From: a virus
Reading direction: 5' to 3' (one strand)
Length of the DNA: 36,930 nt
Virus record (IMG/VR): IMGVR_UViG_3300024346_000224
Span: 1 to 36,930 of that record
The first letter of the stretch is position 1. The number at the start of each line of letters is the position of its first letter. Position numbers and translations under genes: made by a program. Positions 21,980 through 29,671 of this stretch are shown here, piece after piece. Under the pieces are notes generated by a model. The model saw only the letters and a program-made list of their open reading frames with translations. It searched no databases and was not told where the DNA came from.

Positions 21980-22626
21980 CCTATGATGTCCTCTATAAAC
22001 ACGAAATCACCGTCCCATTGCACAAAAGCGCCGTTGGTCATGGGGTTGAGCGTGTATGTCGGGCATTGTGCCGCAAGCAAGTAAAAGGTACAAGCCGATC
22101 CAACGGCGGTCAAGGTTCCAACGGATACGCTACCGATAACAGGCCGATGCAATGTCACCGGCACAGTGACACCTACTCCGCGCAAGACTTGAGCCGTCAC
22201 CTTGTAGGTGTAACTTCCAAGCTGGATGAAATCGCCAGCCGCAAAAATTACAACGCCAGAAGTAACGGAAGGAAGATTGCCCACGGTAATGGTTGTCGCA
22301 TTGGTGGCCGGGACAGATGCAAGTGTCAAAGCTGATACTTGGCCCAATGTCAAGCCACCTTGATATGCCGTAAACCAATTGAGGCCAGTGCCTGCAAACG
22401 TGATGGTCTGGGGAATCTGGCGGTCGTAGTTGTCAATGGTCTGTATCACGCCACGCACTTGGGGGTAATACAGGTAGTTGTGCGGCTTAACGGTGAATTG
22501 CCAAGGGACGGAAGTTAGGTACTGGGCCACACGCACCTGACCTGATCGGCTGACCTGTTGCCCAATAGTTCGTCGATTCTGGACGCCAATAGACTGGCTA
22601 ATGTCAAAGATGGTTTGAAAGCTCAT
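21976..22626 (-). CDS. Distal tail-like minor tail protein (216 aa)
   Basis: It directly follows the tape measure gene (TAATG overlap), the place occupied by gpM or a distal tail protein in lambda-like tails. Residues 20-100 have RTIGQQVSRSGQVRVAQYL and PWQFTVKPHNYLYYPQVRG, strand-rich text as in Dit-like proteins. The second half is a compact beta domain (FAAGDFIQLGSYTYKVT) typical of tail hub folds. Assignment is from position and composition. Confidence 0.7.
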   Translation of the reverse strand: MSFQTIFDISQSIGVQNRRTIGQQVSRSGQVRVAQYLTSVPWQFTVKPHNYLYYPQVRGVIQTIDNYDRQIPQTITFAGTGLNWFTAYQGGLTLGQVSALTLASVPATNATTITVGNLPSVTSGVVIFAAGDFIQLGSYTYKVTAQVLRGVGVTVPVTLHRPVIGSVSVGTLTAVGSACTFYLLAAQCPTYTLNPMTNGAFVQWDGDFVFIEDIIG

Positions 22627-25061
22627 TATGTTCTCCCGCGCCCAACGGCAAGGTTTTTATTGCCATAAGCATTTGCCGCCCAAACTGCTTTGGAACTGCC
22701 AAGAATTCTATCTTCAAAACTCTTGGTATCGATTGCATCAATGTTGTAGTTAGTGATATTGTTTACTGTTCCACCCATATCCCCAAGTTTGCCGTTTGGA
22801 ACAATGGTTCCAGCCGTCTTTGGCACAAACAATTCTGGCCCACGTTCACCGACCATTGAGGGAACGCCCACAGGTGGATCACCGCCATCAGCAAAGCCAA
22901 GCAGCTTTATACCGGCAGAAATAAGACCGCCAAAGCCGCCGCCACCGCTTGCACCTTCCCACAGTGCCATTGCCTGCTTCTTCAATTGGATCTTCAGCAA
23001 GTCTTGGAGAATGCTTTGCGTGAGCTTGCTAAAGTTTAGCGAGCCGGTGTTGACGAACTCATCCAATGCGGAGGTCATGTCCTTCCATACGGTGTCGTTG
23101 ATTTCTTTCATGTACGCCAACTGCTCTGTCAACTCGACATTCAGCTTTGCATCATTCTTCTTGGCGGCAGCGAGCCTGTTCCACTGATCCAATGTGGCCT
23201 TGTCGCCTTTGGACTCAAGAACATTTTTGGCAATATCGGCTTGGTATTTCGCCTCAATCTCCGCCAGCTTGACCTGCTTTTCGCTCATGCCAACAGTCTT
23301 GATCTGGGCTTCCAGCTTTTCCTTTTCAATTGACAGCGTGTTTTGGGCTGCATAGTATTGATTGGTGTAAACACCAAGCCGCTCCAGCCTATTGTTGTTT
23401 TCCTCGTCCTCAATCTTTTGACGCGCAAATCGTTCTGCCTGGGCGGCGTCTACGGCCTTGTTGATCCGCTTCTGATTAAAGTCGTCCATCTTTGCAAGAT
23501 ACTCAACACCCTCTTTCTCCACCTCAGAAAGATAGACGCGCAAACGCTGACCTTGGAAGTCTTTGTCCTTGGTTGCAATGTCCAGCAAATAATTTGCATA
23601 CATGTCTTCCCGAGTCTTGTTTGACTCAAGATAAATCTTCTGCTCATCATCAGCAGCAGCCAGCAGGTATGCGTACTCCAACGCTCGCTTGGCGTCAGCA
23701 GCTTGTTTCTTGCGCGAAAGCTCCGTATCAGCGCCACCGGAATCACCATACTTTTTGATGGCGCCCTTCTGGCCTTCCATTCTTGCTGACTCTTCCTCTG
23801 CGCTGACAAGAGTGGCAATCAGCTTCTTCTTCTGTTCTTCCAGGCGGCTTAATTCGTCTGCATAAGCCTTGACGTTTTCATCTTTATCACCGAGCAATGG
23901 GCGTGCCTTTGGCGCACCTTTGGCGGTCACCAAATTAATTTGCTCTTGGATTTTCCGGATCTGTTCTGGAATGGTGTCTGGCTTGCCAATATCCTTTACA
24001 GCCGCCCAAAAGTTTCCCCAGAATTTTGTACTGGCATCAAGGGCTTGATCCAAGTACCCAAGCTCAATCTTTGTCTTGTTGAAACTTTCGTTCAGCAAGT
24101 CACTGGTGTAGATAATTGATTCTTGCCTTTTGCCCTGCTTGTCAAGTGCCTCGATGTGCTTGTATTGTTCAAGCGTCAAAAAGTTGTATTGGTCGTTCAG
24201 CTTTCTGGCGCTCGACGCCGTTCCGTCAAGAGCAGGAATAAGTTTCGCGGCAGCTTCACTCGCAGTCAATCCGCTCAACTCAGAGAATTTCTGAATGGTC
24301 TTGGAGACGGAATCAAAGGTCTTGTTGGTAAACTGACCTGAGCCAATCATGGAGTTCAGGATTTCTTTGGCGTCGCCAATAGATGCCCTGGACGTGCTTG
24401 CAATGGTGGTCGCCATCACGCCAAACTCATCCACCGTGACTTTGGAATAGTTGCCGGTCAGGATGATGGAGTTGGTCAGGGCGTCAAATTCTTTGCGGCC
24501 TTGATATGCCCCAAAAGCCGCAGCGCCAATAGCTGCTCCGACAGCAATCATTCCGCCAGTGACGCTGAACACGATTGGGCCAAGCACTCGAAACATGTTG
24601 CCCAGGCCACCCATCTGATCCTTCAACTGACCACCCTGCTGGATGGCGGCAATCATCACGCTCTGGCCCGAAGCGATCTGAGTGAAGAAGTCGGTCGTCT
24701 GGTACATCAGACCTTGCTTTTGCCATGCTGTGAGGCCACCAGCGGCCTTGTGGGCGCCCGCAGCCACCTGGTCATAGGCAGCGGCCTCGGCAAGAAGTTT
24801 CGCTTTGTATGTGTCTGTTGCAGACATGAAGCGGCCTTCATTAATTTCTCGTTCAATTAATTGAACTTTAGTTAATGTTTTTCCGTAATCTTCTGTTGCG
24901 TATTTAAGCGAAAGTATTTCTTTAGCAGCCGCCTCAGAATCACGCTTAATAGCTTGACCAAGTTTTTTATTTTCTTGGATTGCCTTGTCAACAGACGCAG
25001 TAAACTCAGCCATGTCTAGGCCGAGAACAACACCCAGTCTAGCTGTGTAATTTGAAGCCAT
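22626..25061 (-). CDS. Tail tape measure protein
   Basis: The 811-residue protein sets tail length and later leaves the tail during DNA injection. It has long helical regions (residues 20-110 and 380-680), one clear hydrophobic segment (about 158-186, VLGPIVFSVTGG and following Ala/Gly) that may insert in the host membrane, and a C-terminal part with LTQSILQDLLKIQLKKQAMA, the lambda-family tape measure signature region. A Gly-rich segment and MVGERGPELFVPKTAG (near 745) are also typical. By the usual 1.5 angstrom per helical residue rule the tail would be roughly 120 nm (inference). Confidence 0.92.
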   Translation of the reverse strand: MASNYTARLGVVLGLDMAEFTASVDKAIQENKKLGQAIKRDSEAAAKEILSLKYATEDYGKTLTKVQLIEREINEGRFMSATDTYKAKLLAEAAAYDQVAAGAHKAAGGLTAWQKQGLMYQTTDFFTQIASGQSVMIAAIQQGGQLKDQMGGLGNMFRVLGPIVFSVTGGMIAVGAAIGAAAFGAYQGRKEFDALTNSIILTGNYSKVTVDEFGVMATTIASTSRASIGDAKEILNSMIGSGQFTNKTFDSVSKTIQKFSELSGLTASEAAAKLIPALDGTASSARKLNDQYNFLTLEQYKHIEALDKQGKRQESIIYTSDLLNESFNKTKIELGYLDQALDASTKFWGNFWAAVKDIGKPDTIPEQIRKIQEQINLVTAKGAPKARPLLGDKDENVKAYADELSRLEEQKKKLIATLVSAEEESARMEGQKGAIKKYGDSGGADTELSRKKQAADAKRALEYAYLLAAADDEQKIYLESNKTREDMYANYLLDIATKDKDFQGQRLRVYLSEVEKEGVEYLAKMDDFNQKRINKAVDAAQAERFARQKIEDEENNNRLERLGVYTNQYYAAQNTLSIEKEKLEAQIKTVGMSEKQVKLAEIEAKYQADIAKNVLESKGDKATLDQWNRLAAAKKNDAKLNVELTEQLAYMKEINDTVWKDMTSALDEFVNTGSLNFSKLTQSILQDLLKIQLKKQAMALWEGASGGGGFGGLISAGIKLLGFADGGDPPVGVPSMVGERGPELFVPKTAGTIVPNGKLGDMGGTVNNITNYNIDAIDTKSFEDRILGSSKAVWAANAYGNKNLAVGRGRT

Positions 25062-25549
25062 TATTTCTTCCTTCTTCTGGACAATTTAAGCGCGTATTCC
25101 GGGATGACGGTTGCCAGTCTTGTCTTGAGTATGCCAAGAACCGCATCCACGTTGGAGTCTAAGGCAGGACGAAGAAAAGGTCGCGCTGGCATTTTAGCCG
25201 TTCCAAATTCATTTGCCAAAGATACGGCGCTCCGCTTGACTGATACAACGGCAATGACCGCATCAGTCTCATTTACAAAATTGGATTTTTTGTCCCGTTC
25301 ATTGGGAATTCTGGAATCTATGCGAATGGTGTCCCGCATGTGGATTTTGTCGGTGTTGTTCTCGTCGTAGGCCGCCATTGCTTTTGCGGCAGCTTCAACC
25401 GGCTGCATGGCGTCACGAGCCGCCAGCGCAAGCGTTCTGCGGGCCAGCGTGTCTGCCCGAAAGCCCTGCGCCATAGCCTTCAACTGCTCCTCAAACTCAG
25501 CGAAGCCTTCCAGCTTGATCGTCCTATTGTTTGGGATGTAGTCGGCCAC
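25061..25549 (-). CDS. HK97 gp10-like minor tail/head-tail protein, GTG start
   Basis: The text GFAEFEEQLKAMAQGFRADT (about 15-34) followed by MQPVEAAAKAMA and the end segment EFGTAKMPARPFLRPALDSN (about 114-133) is the conserved skeleton of HK97 gp10-like proteins, which work at the head-tail interface. Translation starts at a GTG at 25549, two bases past the stop of the chaperone extension frame. The C-terminus is basic (LSRRRKK). Its place between chaperone and tape measure is unusual, since gp10-like genes normally precede the tail tube gene. Confidence 0.8.
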   Translation of the reverse strand: MADYIPNNRTIKLEGFAEFEEQLKAMAQGFRADTLARRTLALAARDAMQPVEAAAKAMAAYDENNTDKIHMRDTIRIDSRIPNERDKKSNFVNETDAVIAVVSVKRSAVSLANEFGTAKMPARPFLRPALDSNVDAVLGILKTRLATVIPEYALKLSRRRKK

Positions 25550-25550
25550 T

Positions 25551-25898
25551 TTACTCTTTCAGAAATTCCTTCGATTCTGGTCGTGACAACATGAACGAAA
25601 GCAATTGATTTTGAACCTCAACCCTTTGACCCTCCTCGCTCGGAGGTGGAATAATGTATTCGTGCATCGAGGGAAGCACTTGTTTTATCGTATACGGCGA
25701 AGTCACCGGCTGCTTGAGTTTCGCATTCAAGTTCCCGGTAGTCAAGCAACTGAGCGCGAGCAAAATTGCTTTATTTCCAATGAACCCATCACTCAGCAAT
25801 ATCTCAATATTTCTGAAGTCCTCGGAGTCAATTTCATCAGGACACCCACCGTGGGCCAGGACATATGCCCTGGTCTGTGCATGAGTGTCCTGGATTAG
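25551..25898 (-). CDS. -1 frameshift extension of tail assembly chaperone (GT-type, T part)
   Basis: This 115-codon stretch has no good start of its own. It is open from CTA at 25898, exactly the codon read after a -1 slip on the A_AAA_AAC heptamer, to the TAA at 25551-25553. The fused product would be 266 residues (151 + 115), like lambda gpGT. The extension starts LIQDTHAQTRAYVLAHGGCP and has two helical parts, the second with LLSFMLSRPESKEFL. In lambda, the T part binds the tail tube while G coats the tape measure. An in-frame TTG at 25799 is probably only an internal codon. Confidence 0.75.
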   Translation of the reverse strand, partial: LIQDTHAQTRAYVLAHGGCPDEIDSEDFRNIEILLSDGFIGNKAILLALSCLTTGNLNAKLKQPVTSPYTIKQVLPSMHEYIIPPPSEEGQRVEVQNQLLSFMLSRPESKEFLKE

Positions 25899-25904
25899 TT
25901 TTTT
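25856..25904 (-). promoter_or_regulatory. Programmed -1 ribosomal frameshift signal
   Basis: On the minus strand AAAAAAC (25904-25898) lies in the right phase (CGA AAA AAC TAA) to act as an X_XXY_YYZ slippery heptamer. The 0-frame stop follows at once. Four bases later CCAGGACA (25893-25886) pairs perfectly with TGTCCTGG (25863-25856) over a 22-nt loop. GGG in that loop could pair with CCC just after the stem, giving a possible pseudoknot. Tail chaperone frameshifting is known across long-tailed phages. Efficiency here is unmeasured. Confidence 0.75.
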
Positions 25905-26350
25905 CGAGCGTCCTTGTAACCGGGTTGGATTGCATCAGAGATTTTCTCCAGCAACTCCATCTGAACCTGGGTCGGCCATTCTTCTTCAATCTCTTCGTAG
26001 GTGATGTCGGCCAGCGTGCCTTCCACGGGCACCAGCAGCTTGACGTACTCCACGATCTTGTTTTCCATCATGGTGACAGTCTTCACCAATTCGCGCAGAG
26101 AGCGGCCATCGACCACCACATCGTCGTCCTTGATTTCCACGCCGCTGATTGAGGGGTCTGCAACGAATGGCGCCGCCATCTTGGTGTACCGGGCTTCTGC
26201 CTTGTCCTTATCAATCTCGCTGATGCGGGCCTGAATGCTTTCAAGCTCTTTGGATAGCGGCACACGAACCTTGAAGTCGTGGTCACCCAAAGTGAAAGTC
26301 TTGATGCGAAGGGATTTGGAATCGCCAAATGCGTTGCCGAGCTTGCTCAT
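25895..26350 (-). CDS. Tail assembly chaperone (G-type)
   Basis: The 151-residue protein starts with a beta-rich FTLGDHDFKVRVPLSKELES typical of tail chaperone N-terminal domains and continues as a helical protein (MMENKIVEYVKLLVPVEGTL, VQMELLEKISDAIQPG). It lies two genes upstream of the tape measure and carries the -1 slip site at its last codons, the defining arrangement of gpG/gpGT chaperones that keep the tape measure soluble and recruit tube subunits. AAAGGATAA precedes the ATG at 26350. The stop follows the slip site directly, so the short form is the default product. Confidence 0.85.
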   Translation of the reverse strand: MSKLGNAFGDSKSLRIKTFTLGDHDFKVRVPLSKELESIQARISEIDKDKAEARYTKMAAPFVADPSISGVEIKDDDVVVDGRSLRELVKTVTMMENKIVEYVKLLVPVEGTLADITYEEIEEEWPTQVQMELLEKISDAIQPGYKDARKN

Positions 26351-26353
26351 GTT

Positions 26354-26581
26354 TTATCCTTTGATTATCTTGTTGAAAATTTCTTGATTGAGCGCCAGCG
26401 CATACGCTACCACTTCGCCTGGAGACATGTGGTGTGCGTGATGCTTGGCAATCTCATGGGCCAGTGTAACAGCGGTCATTCGCTGCTGCATAAACCCAAA
26501 CCAATCTTTGCGAGTTTCTGATTGCTTTGCAAGAAAGCTCAAAAGATCGCCGGTATTTTGTATTGTCGTTTGTTGTGTCAT
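26354..26581 (-). CDS. Hypothetical small tail-module protein (75 aa)
   Basis: The protein is helical, with a His-rich helix TLAHEIAKHHAHHMSPGEVV (about 39-58) whose four clustered histidines might bind metal. I do not recognise a family. It overlaps the upstream gene by ATGA and sits 3 bp before the chaperone gene, so it is translated with the tail genes, perhaps as a further assembly factor. Confidence 0.65.
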   Translation of the reverse strand: MTQQTTIQNTGDLLSFLAKQSETRKDWFGFMQQRMTAVTLAHEIAKHHAHHMSPGEVVAYALALNQEIFNKIIKG

Positions 26582-26964
26582 TTGAGTGTGAGCAGATAAA
26601 GTGTGCTGTCGATCAATAAAGCAATTTCATCAATGATGTTTTGAAGCTCTGAATCCTGCGGAAAACCATCGGTTACACGCAGAGTTGCAACCTCACCCTT
26701 GAGATACATCAGATAGTCTTCAGGCTCTGTCGGCAAATCGAAGCCAGGCACATAGGAAACGCGATTGGCATACTTGCCCTGGTACGCCTCAATAAAGCCG
26801 TCTACGAGGTCGCCAATGGCCGAATAAAAGGCTTTCAAGGCCATGTGTTGGGCATGACTACGTGTTGCCAAGTGCAGCATGTGTGCGCCGGTCACGCTGT
26901 GCAAAATGCAAGTGGCAAATTCTCCAACTGAATTGGACTGAGCTTGTTCCACACTGAATTTCAT
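26578..26964 (-). CDS. Dps/ferritin-like protein of DUF5856 type
   Basis: The segment TGAHMLHLATRSHAQHMALK followed by FYSAIGDLVDGFIEAYQGKY (about residues 25-65) resembles the four-helix-bundle proteins annotated in phages as DUF5856 or Dps-like. Histidine and acidic residues on the first helices could form a metal site. Their role in virions is unknown. The gene lies between the second tail tube gene and the chaperone, which is an unexpected place for an enzyme-like protein. Family assignment is by remembered pattern. Confidence 0.65.
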   Translation of the reverse strand: MKFSVEQAQSNSVGEFATCILHSVTGAHMLHLATRSHAQHMALKAFYSAIGDLVDGFIEAYQGKYANRVSYVPGFDLPTEPEDYLMYLKGEVATLRVTDGFPQDSELQNIIDEIALLIDSTLYLLTLK

Positions 26965-27170
26965 GATTTGGCTTTTTTGCTTACAACCACCACTTCAACG
27001 GGGTTGTACTTCGACAACAAACGCAATGCCACGCCTTCAGCCGAATCGGCATCAGCGGTCAACAATGCGGCAGCAACTTCGTTGGCATCAACCGATGAAA
27101 ACCTGGCGATTAAGTCCAAGTCTCCATTGGCTGATACCAACCCCTCAACCACTTGGTCAAGGGTTTCCAT
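26961..27170 (-). CDS. Hypothetical small protein after tail tube gene (69 aa)
   Basis: No family is recognised. The sequence has a helical N-terminus (METLDQVVEGLVSANGDLDL), an Ala-rich acidic middle and a strand-rich basic end (VEVVVVSKKAKS). The frame extends to 27224, but the ATG at 27170 overlaps the tube gene stop (TAATG) and follows GGAG, so I start there. Confidence 0.65.
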   Translation of the reverse strand: METLDQVVEGLVSANGDLDLIARFSSVDANEVAAALLTADADSAEGVALRLLSKYNPVEVVVVSKKAKS

Positions 27171-27688
27171 TACGTGTTGCTCCAGCCGTACTGACCACCG
27201 CGAGGGTGTACGGTGAACACGCATTTGGCTTCAGCACCAGGTTGAGCATCAATCTGGAACTGGCTGACACGACCATTGAATGCATAGGCAATCGTGCTGG
27301 CACCGCTGACAGCGGCAACAACGAAGGTGCGGTCAATGATGCCACTGATAGCGTCACCGCGAATCAACAGCAAACCGGCGTCCGAAGGATTCCAAGCGGC
27401 GGTAATGGTCATGCTGGTGGGAGCCGACTGAACCGGCACTTTGTCCGATTGACGGGCGCCTGCGACACTGAAGTTTGCCACTGCGTCGTCCTGGCCAAAG
27501 GCTGGGACTGCTTCCACGTTCAGCGCGGTGCCTGCTGCGCCAGTGCCGTTTGCCACGGTGCCGACGATGGTGGCGACTTGAGCCGCCCAGACCGACAAGT
27601 TGGCGGTCGAGAGAGCAGAGGGCGTAGCGCCCGACTGCATCCACATTGAGGCACTAAAGCCTGGGAGAATAACTGCTGGTGCTGCCAT
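27170..27688 (-). CDS. Tail tube protein, second paralogue (172 aa)
   Basis: It begins with LPGFSASMWMQSG and holds PAFGQDDAVANFSVAGARQS, APTSMTITAAWNPSDAG and GRVSQFQIDAQPGAEAK, all nearly identical in the adjacent upstream gene. The beta-rich core, size and position before the chaperone and tape measure genes identify a major tail tube subunit. The two copies differ mainly in an N-terminal loop (a Gly/Thr/Ala-rich insertion near residues 40-52 here) and in the region around residue 120. TAGGAGT precedes the ATG at 27688. It may be an alternative tube isoform. Confidence 0.8.
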   Translation of the reverse strand: MAAPAVILPGFSASMWMQSGATPSALSTANLSVWAAQVATIVGTVANGTGAAGTALNVEAVPAFGQDDAVANFSVAGARQSDKVPVQSAPTSMTITAAWNPSDAGLLLIRGDAISGIIDRTFVVAAVSGASTIAYAFNGRVSQFQIDAQPGAEAKCVFTVHPRGGQYGWSNT

Positions 27689-27703
27689 GATTGACTCCTA
27701 AAA

Positions 27704-28198
27704 TTAAGCGTTGTTCGACCAGCCGTACAGATTGCCACGGGGGTGGATCGTGTAAACGGCTTTGGCTTCTGCACCGGGCTGTGCGTCGATTTGGAATTGC
27801 GACACGCGACCAATGAAGGCGTAGTAAACGATGTTGGTGCCATCGGTGGCAGCGATCACAAAGGTGCGATCCACAGTGCCGCTGTAGGCGTCTGTGCGAA
27901 GCAACAAGGTCACGGCATCAGAGGGATTCCAAGCTGCGGTGATGGTCATCGAAGTTGGGGCCGACTGAGCGGGGATTTTGTCGCTTTGACGAGAACCAGC
28001 AACCGAGAAGGATGCAACGGCATCGTCTTGACCAAAAGCTGGGATTGCCTCAATGTTCATCAGATTGCCAGAAACAGCAATAGGAGAAACACTGGCGACC
28101 AAAGACAATTGAGCCAAAGTCAAGGGCGTAGGCGAAGCCAAAGGCTGGGCATACATCGAGGCACTAAAGCCTGGGAGAATTTTATTGGGTAAAGCCAT
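27704..28198 (-). CDS. Tail tube protein, first paralogue (164 aa)
   Basis: This is the first of two tandem tail tube genes. Core blocks PAFGQDDAVASFSVAGSRQS, TSMTITAAWNPSDA and GRVSQFQIDAQPGAEAK match the neighbour almost residue for residue, and the C-terminus is also shared (HPRG...YGWSN). GAAGGAAA stands before the ATG at 28198, a strong ribosome binding site fitting high expression. It lies directly after the tail terminator gene. Which copy is the main tube subunit cannot be told from sequence. Confidence 0.82.
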   Translation of the reverse strand: MALPNKILPGFSASMYAQPLASPTPLTLAQLSLVASVSPIAVSGNLMNIEAIPAFGQDDAVASFSVAGSRQSDKIPAQSAPTSMTITAAWNPSDAVTLLLRTDAYSGTVDRTFVIAATDGTNIVYYAFIGRVSQFQIDAQPGAEAKAVYTIHPRGNLYGWSNNA

Positions 28199-28232
28199 TT
28201 TGCATTTCCTTCAAAGAGTGGTACGAGTTATC

Positions 28233-28652
28233 TTATGTTGGTATGTCCAATGTGCAATCCAAAAATACCTGCGCCAACTTGTTTTCGTTGTCATAGGAAT
28301 TGTAAAGCCATTGCACATCCGCTTTTGAAATCTGGAATCCATCAGTCACACCGCCAAAGAGGCCCGCATAACCATGAAGTGATTGCAAAATCTGATTCGA
28401 TATTGTAAATCCATCTTCGATCACTTGTGTGAAGATTGAAATCTGGATCACGGGTCGATCAATACCTTTGTTGTCCTGGTTGCCGCCAGTGTAGACCGGC
28501 TGGTGGACATTGCGCAACATCCATGTGATGAACTTGGGCTGTGTGGCAAAGTTCCGGTTGAAGGCGGCATACACCGGCACGGGCGTGACAATGCTTGCCA
28601 GTTGATACTGGATCGCCTTTGCATACTGAACCGGATTTTGTTGTGTTGCCAT
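28233..28652 (-). CDS. Tail terminator/completion protein
   Basis: The 139-residue protein begins with a helix (YAKAIQYQLASIVTPVPVYA) followed by beta strands RPVIQISIFTQVIEDGFTIS and a final strand AQVFLDCTLDI, the alpha-beta plan of DUF3168/lambda gpU-like tail terminators. Position supports it: after the head closure gene (one-base overlap) and before the tail tube genes. It would stop tube growth and join the tail to the head. Confidence 0.75.
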   Translation of the reverse strand: MATQQNPVQYAKAIQYQLASIVTPVPVYAAFNRNFATQPKFITWMLRNVHQPVYTGGNQDNKGIDRPVIQISIFTQVIEDGFTISNQILQSLHGYAGLFGGVTDGFQISKADVQWLYNSYDNENKLAQVFLDCTLDIPT

Positions 28653-28996
28653 TAAACCGCCGTCAAAGGATCATTTCGGACGCACAAGAACAGTGCCGAC
28701 ATACGGTCATCTGCTTCGCGCACATTGTCAATTCGCCAGTCAAAACCACGCCAAGTAATCGAGTACAAGTTCTGGTTGTCGATGATGGTCTTTATGTTGG
28801 GTGTGTAGTTCAACGTAAATTCAACGACATCAGAATAAACCCGGTACTTTTCCGTGATTTTCACATTGTTTGCGACAGCATGAACCCGGCCTCTGGTGAT
28901 AAACCATAAAGTTTGGGTCGTTGCTTGCTCACCAAAGGTCGATTGACCAAAGGTGAGATTGTTGACCGTCAGGTTTTCAAACCGTGCTATTGCCAT
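28652..28996 (-). CDS. Head closure / head-tail joining protein
   Basis: The 114-residue beta-rich protein contains YRVYSDVVEFTLNYTPNIKT and SITWRGFDWRIDNVREADDR, like SPP1 gp16 / Phage_H_T_join proteins, where a beta barrel plugs the connector. It lies in the conserved order connector - head closure - tail terminator. It starts directly behind the connector stop and overlaps the next gene (TAATG). Confidence 0.75.
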   Translation of the reverse strand: MAIARFENLTVNNLTFGQSTFGEQATTQTLWFITRGRVHAVANNVKITEKYRVYSDVVEFTLNYTPNIKTIIDNQNLYSITWRGFDWRIDNVREADDRMSALFLCVRNDPLTAV

Positions 28997-29668
28997 TTAC
29001 ATCACCAAAGGTTTGTATGGGCGCAAAAGAGTTGCAACGCCAAATGGAATGTCATGCAGTTTCCGGTCGGTAGTGTTGCTGCGATTGTTGTATATGTGAG
29101 TAAGCAACAAAAGACCAGCTTGCTTGATGACGGGATATGCCGCCAATGGGCTTGCCACAGTCGAATAGTCGATCACGATTGGCGCGGTCATGGTCGAGTT
29201 GATGCTGGTGGGCAGACTCTGCACGATCAATTTGTTGCCAGAGTTGTCGTAGTAATACTGCGATGGATCAACAGTCACCGAGGTGGCTGGGAAATCGTCA
29301 TTCCAGTATTTCAACGCCGTGATGGTCACTCCAGGCAAAGACGAATTGATGTTTTGACTGACCTCTGGAATGTCCAGGCACACAGGTGCCGCTGCAAGGC
29401 TCTCAATACCGTACCAGACGCGATAAGACACCGGGAAGATGGAAAGCCCTAGGTAATCCTCAATCGCCTGCCTGATGGCTACTTCTAGCCCTGACAAATA
29501 CGTGTCCTGACTTTCGTCATCAAACATATTTAGCTGATTGGTGATTTCTGCAAGCGTCAACCAAGGCGTTGCATTATCACGACCAATCTGCTCAACCTTG
29601 GAGTAGTTGAACGGATTGCGCGTCACTGCCCCGAAGGGCAGGCCAGCAAGTGTGGAATCTGCTGCCAT
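28997..29668 (-). CDS. Head-tail connector protein (gp6-like)
   Basis: Residues 34-78 (TPWLTLAEITNQLNMFDDES then LSGLEVAIRQAIEDYLGLSI) form the helical DNA-packaging adaptor pattern of HK97 gp6-like connectors, followed by a longer beta-rich region. At 223 residues it is longer than HK97 gp6 but normal for the extended family that includes the FPVSYRVWY-type middle. It starts 3 bp after the second capsid gene and binds beneath the portal in related phages. Confidence 0.8.
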   Translation of the reverse strand: MAADSTLAGLPFGAVTRNPFNYSKVEQIGRDNATPWLTLAEITNQLNMFDDESQDTYLSGLEVAIRQAIEDYLGLSIFPVSYRVWYGIESLAAAPVCLDIPEVSQNINSSLPGVTITALKYWNDDFPATSVTVDPSQYYYDNSGNKLIVQSLPTSINSTMTAPIVIDYSTVASPLAAYPVIKQAGLLLLTHIYNNRSNTTDRKLHDIPFGVATLLRPYKPLVM

Positions 29669-29671
29669 TGA

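Noticed and set aside
25551-25799. Separate 82-residue gene starting at a TTG at 25799
   Set aside because: No ribosome binding site precedes it, and the frame is open 33 codons further up to the exact point of a -1 slip heptamer, so it is better read as the frameshift extension.
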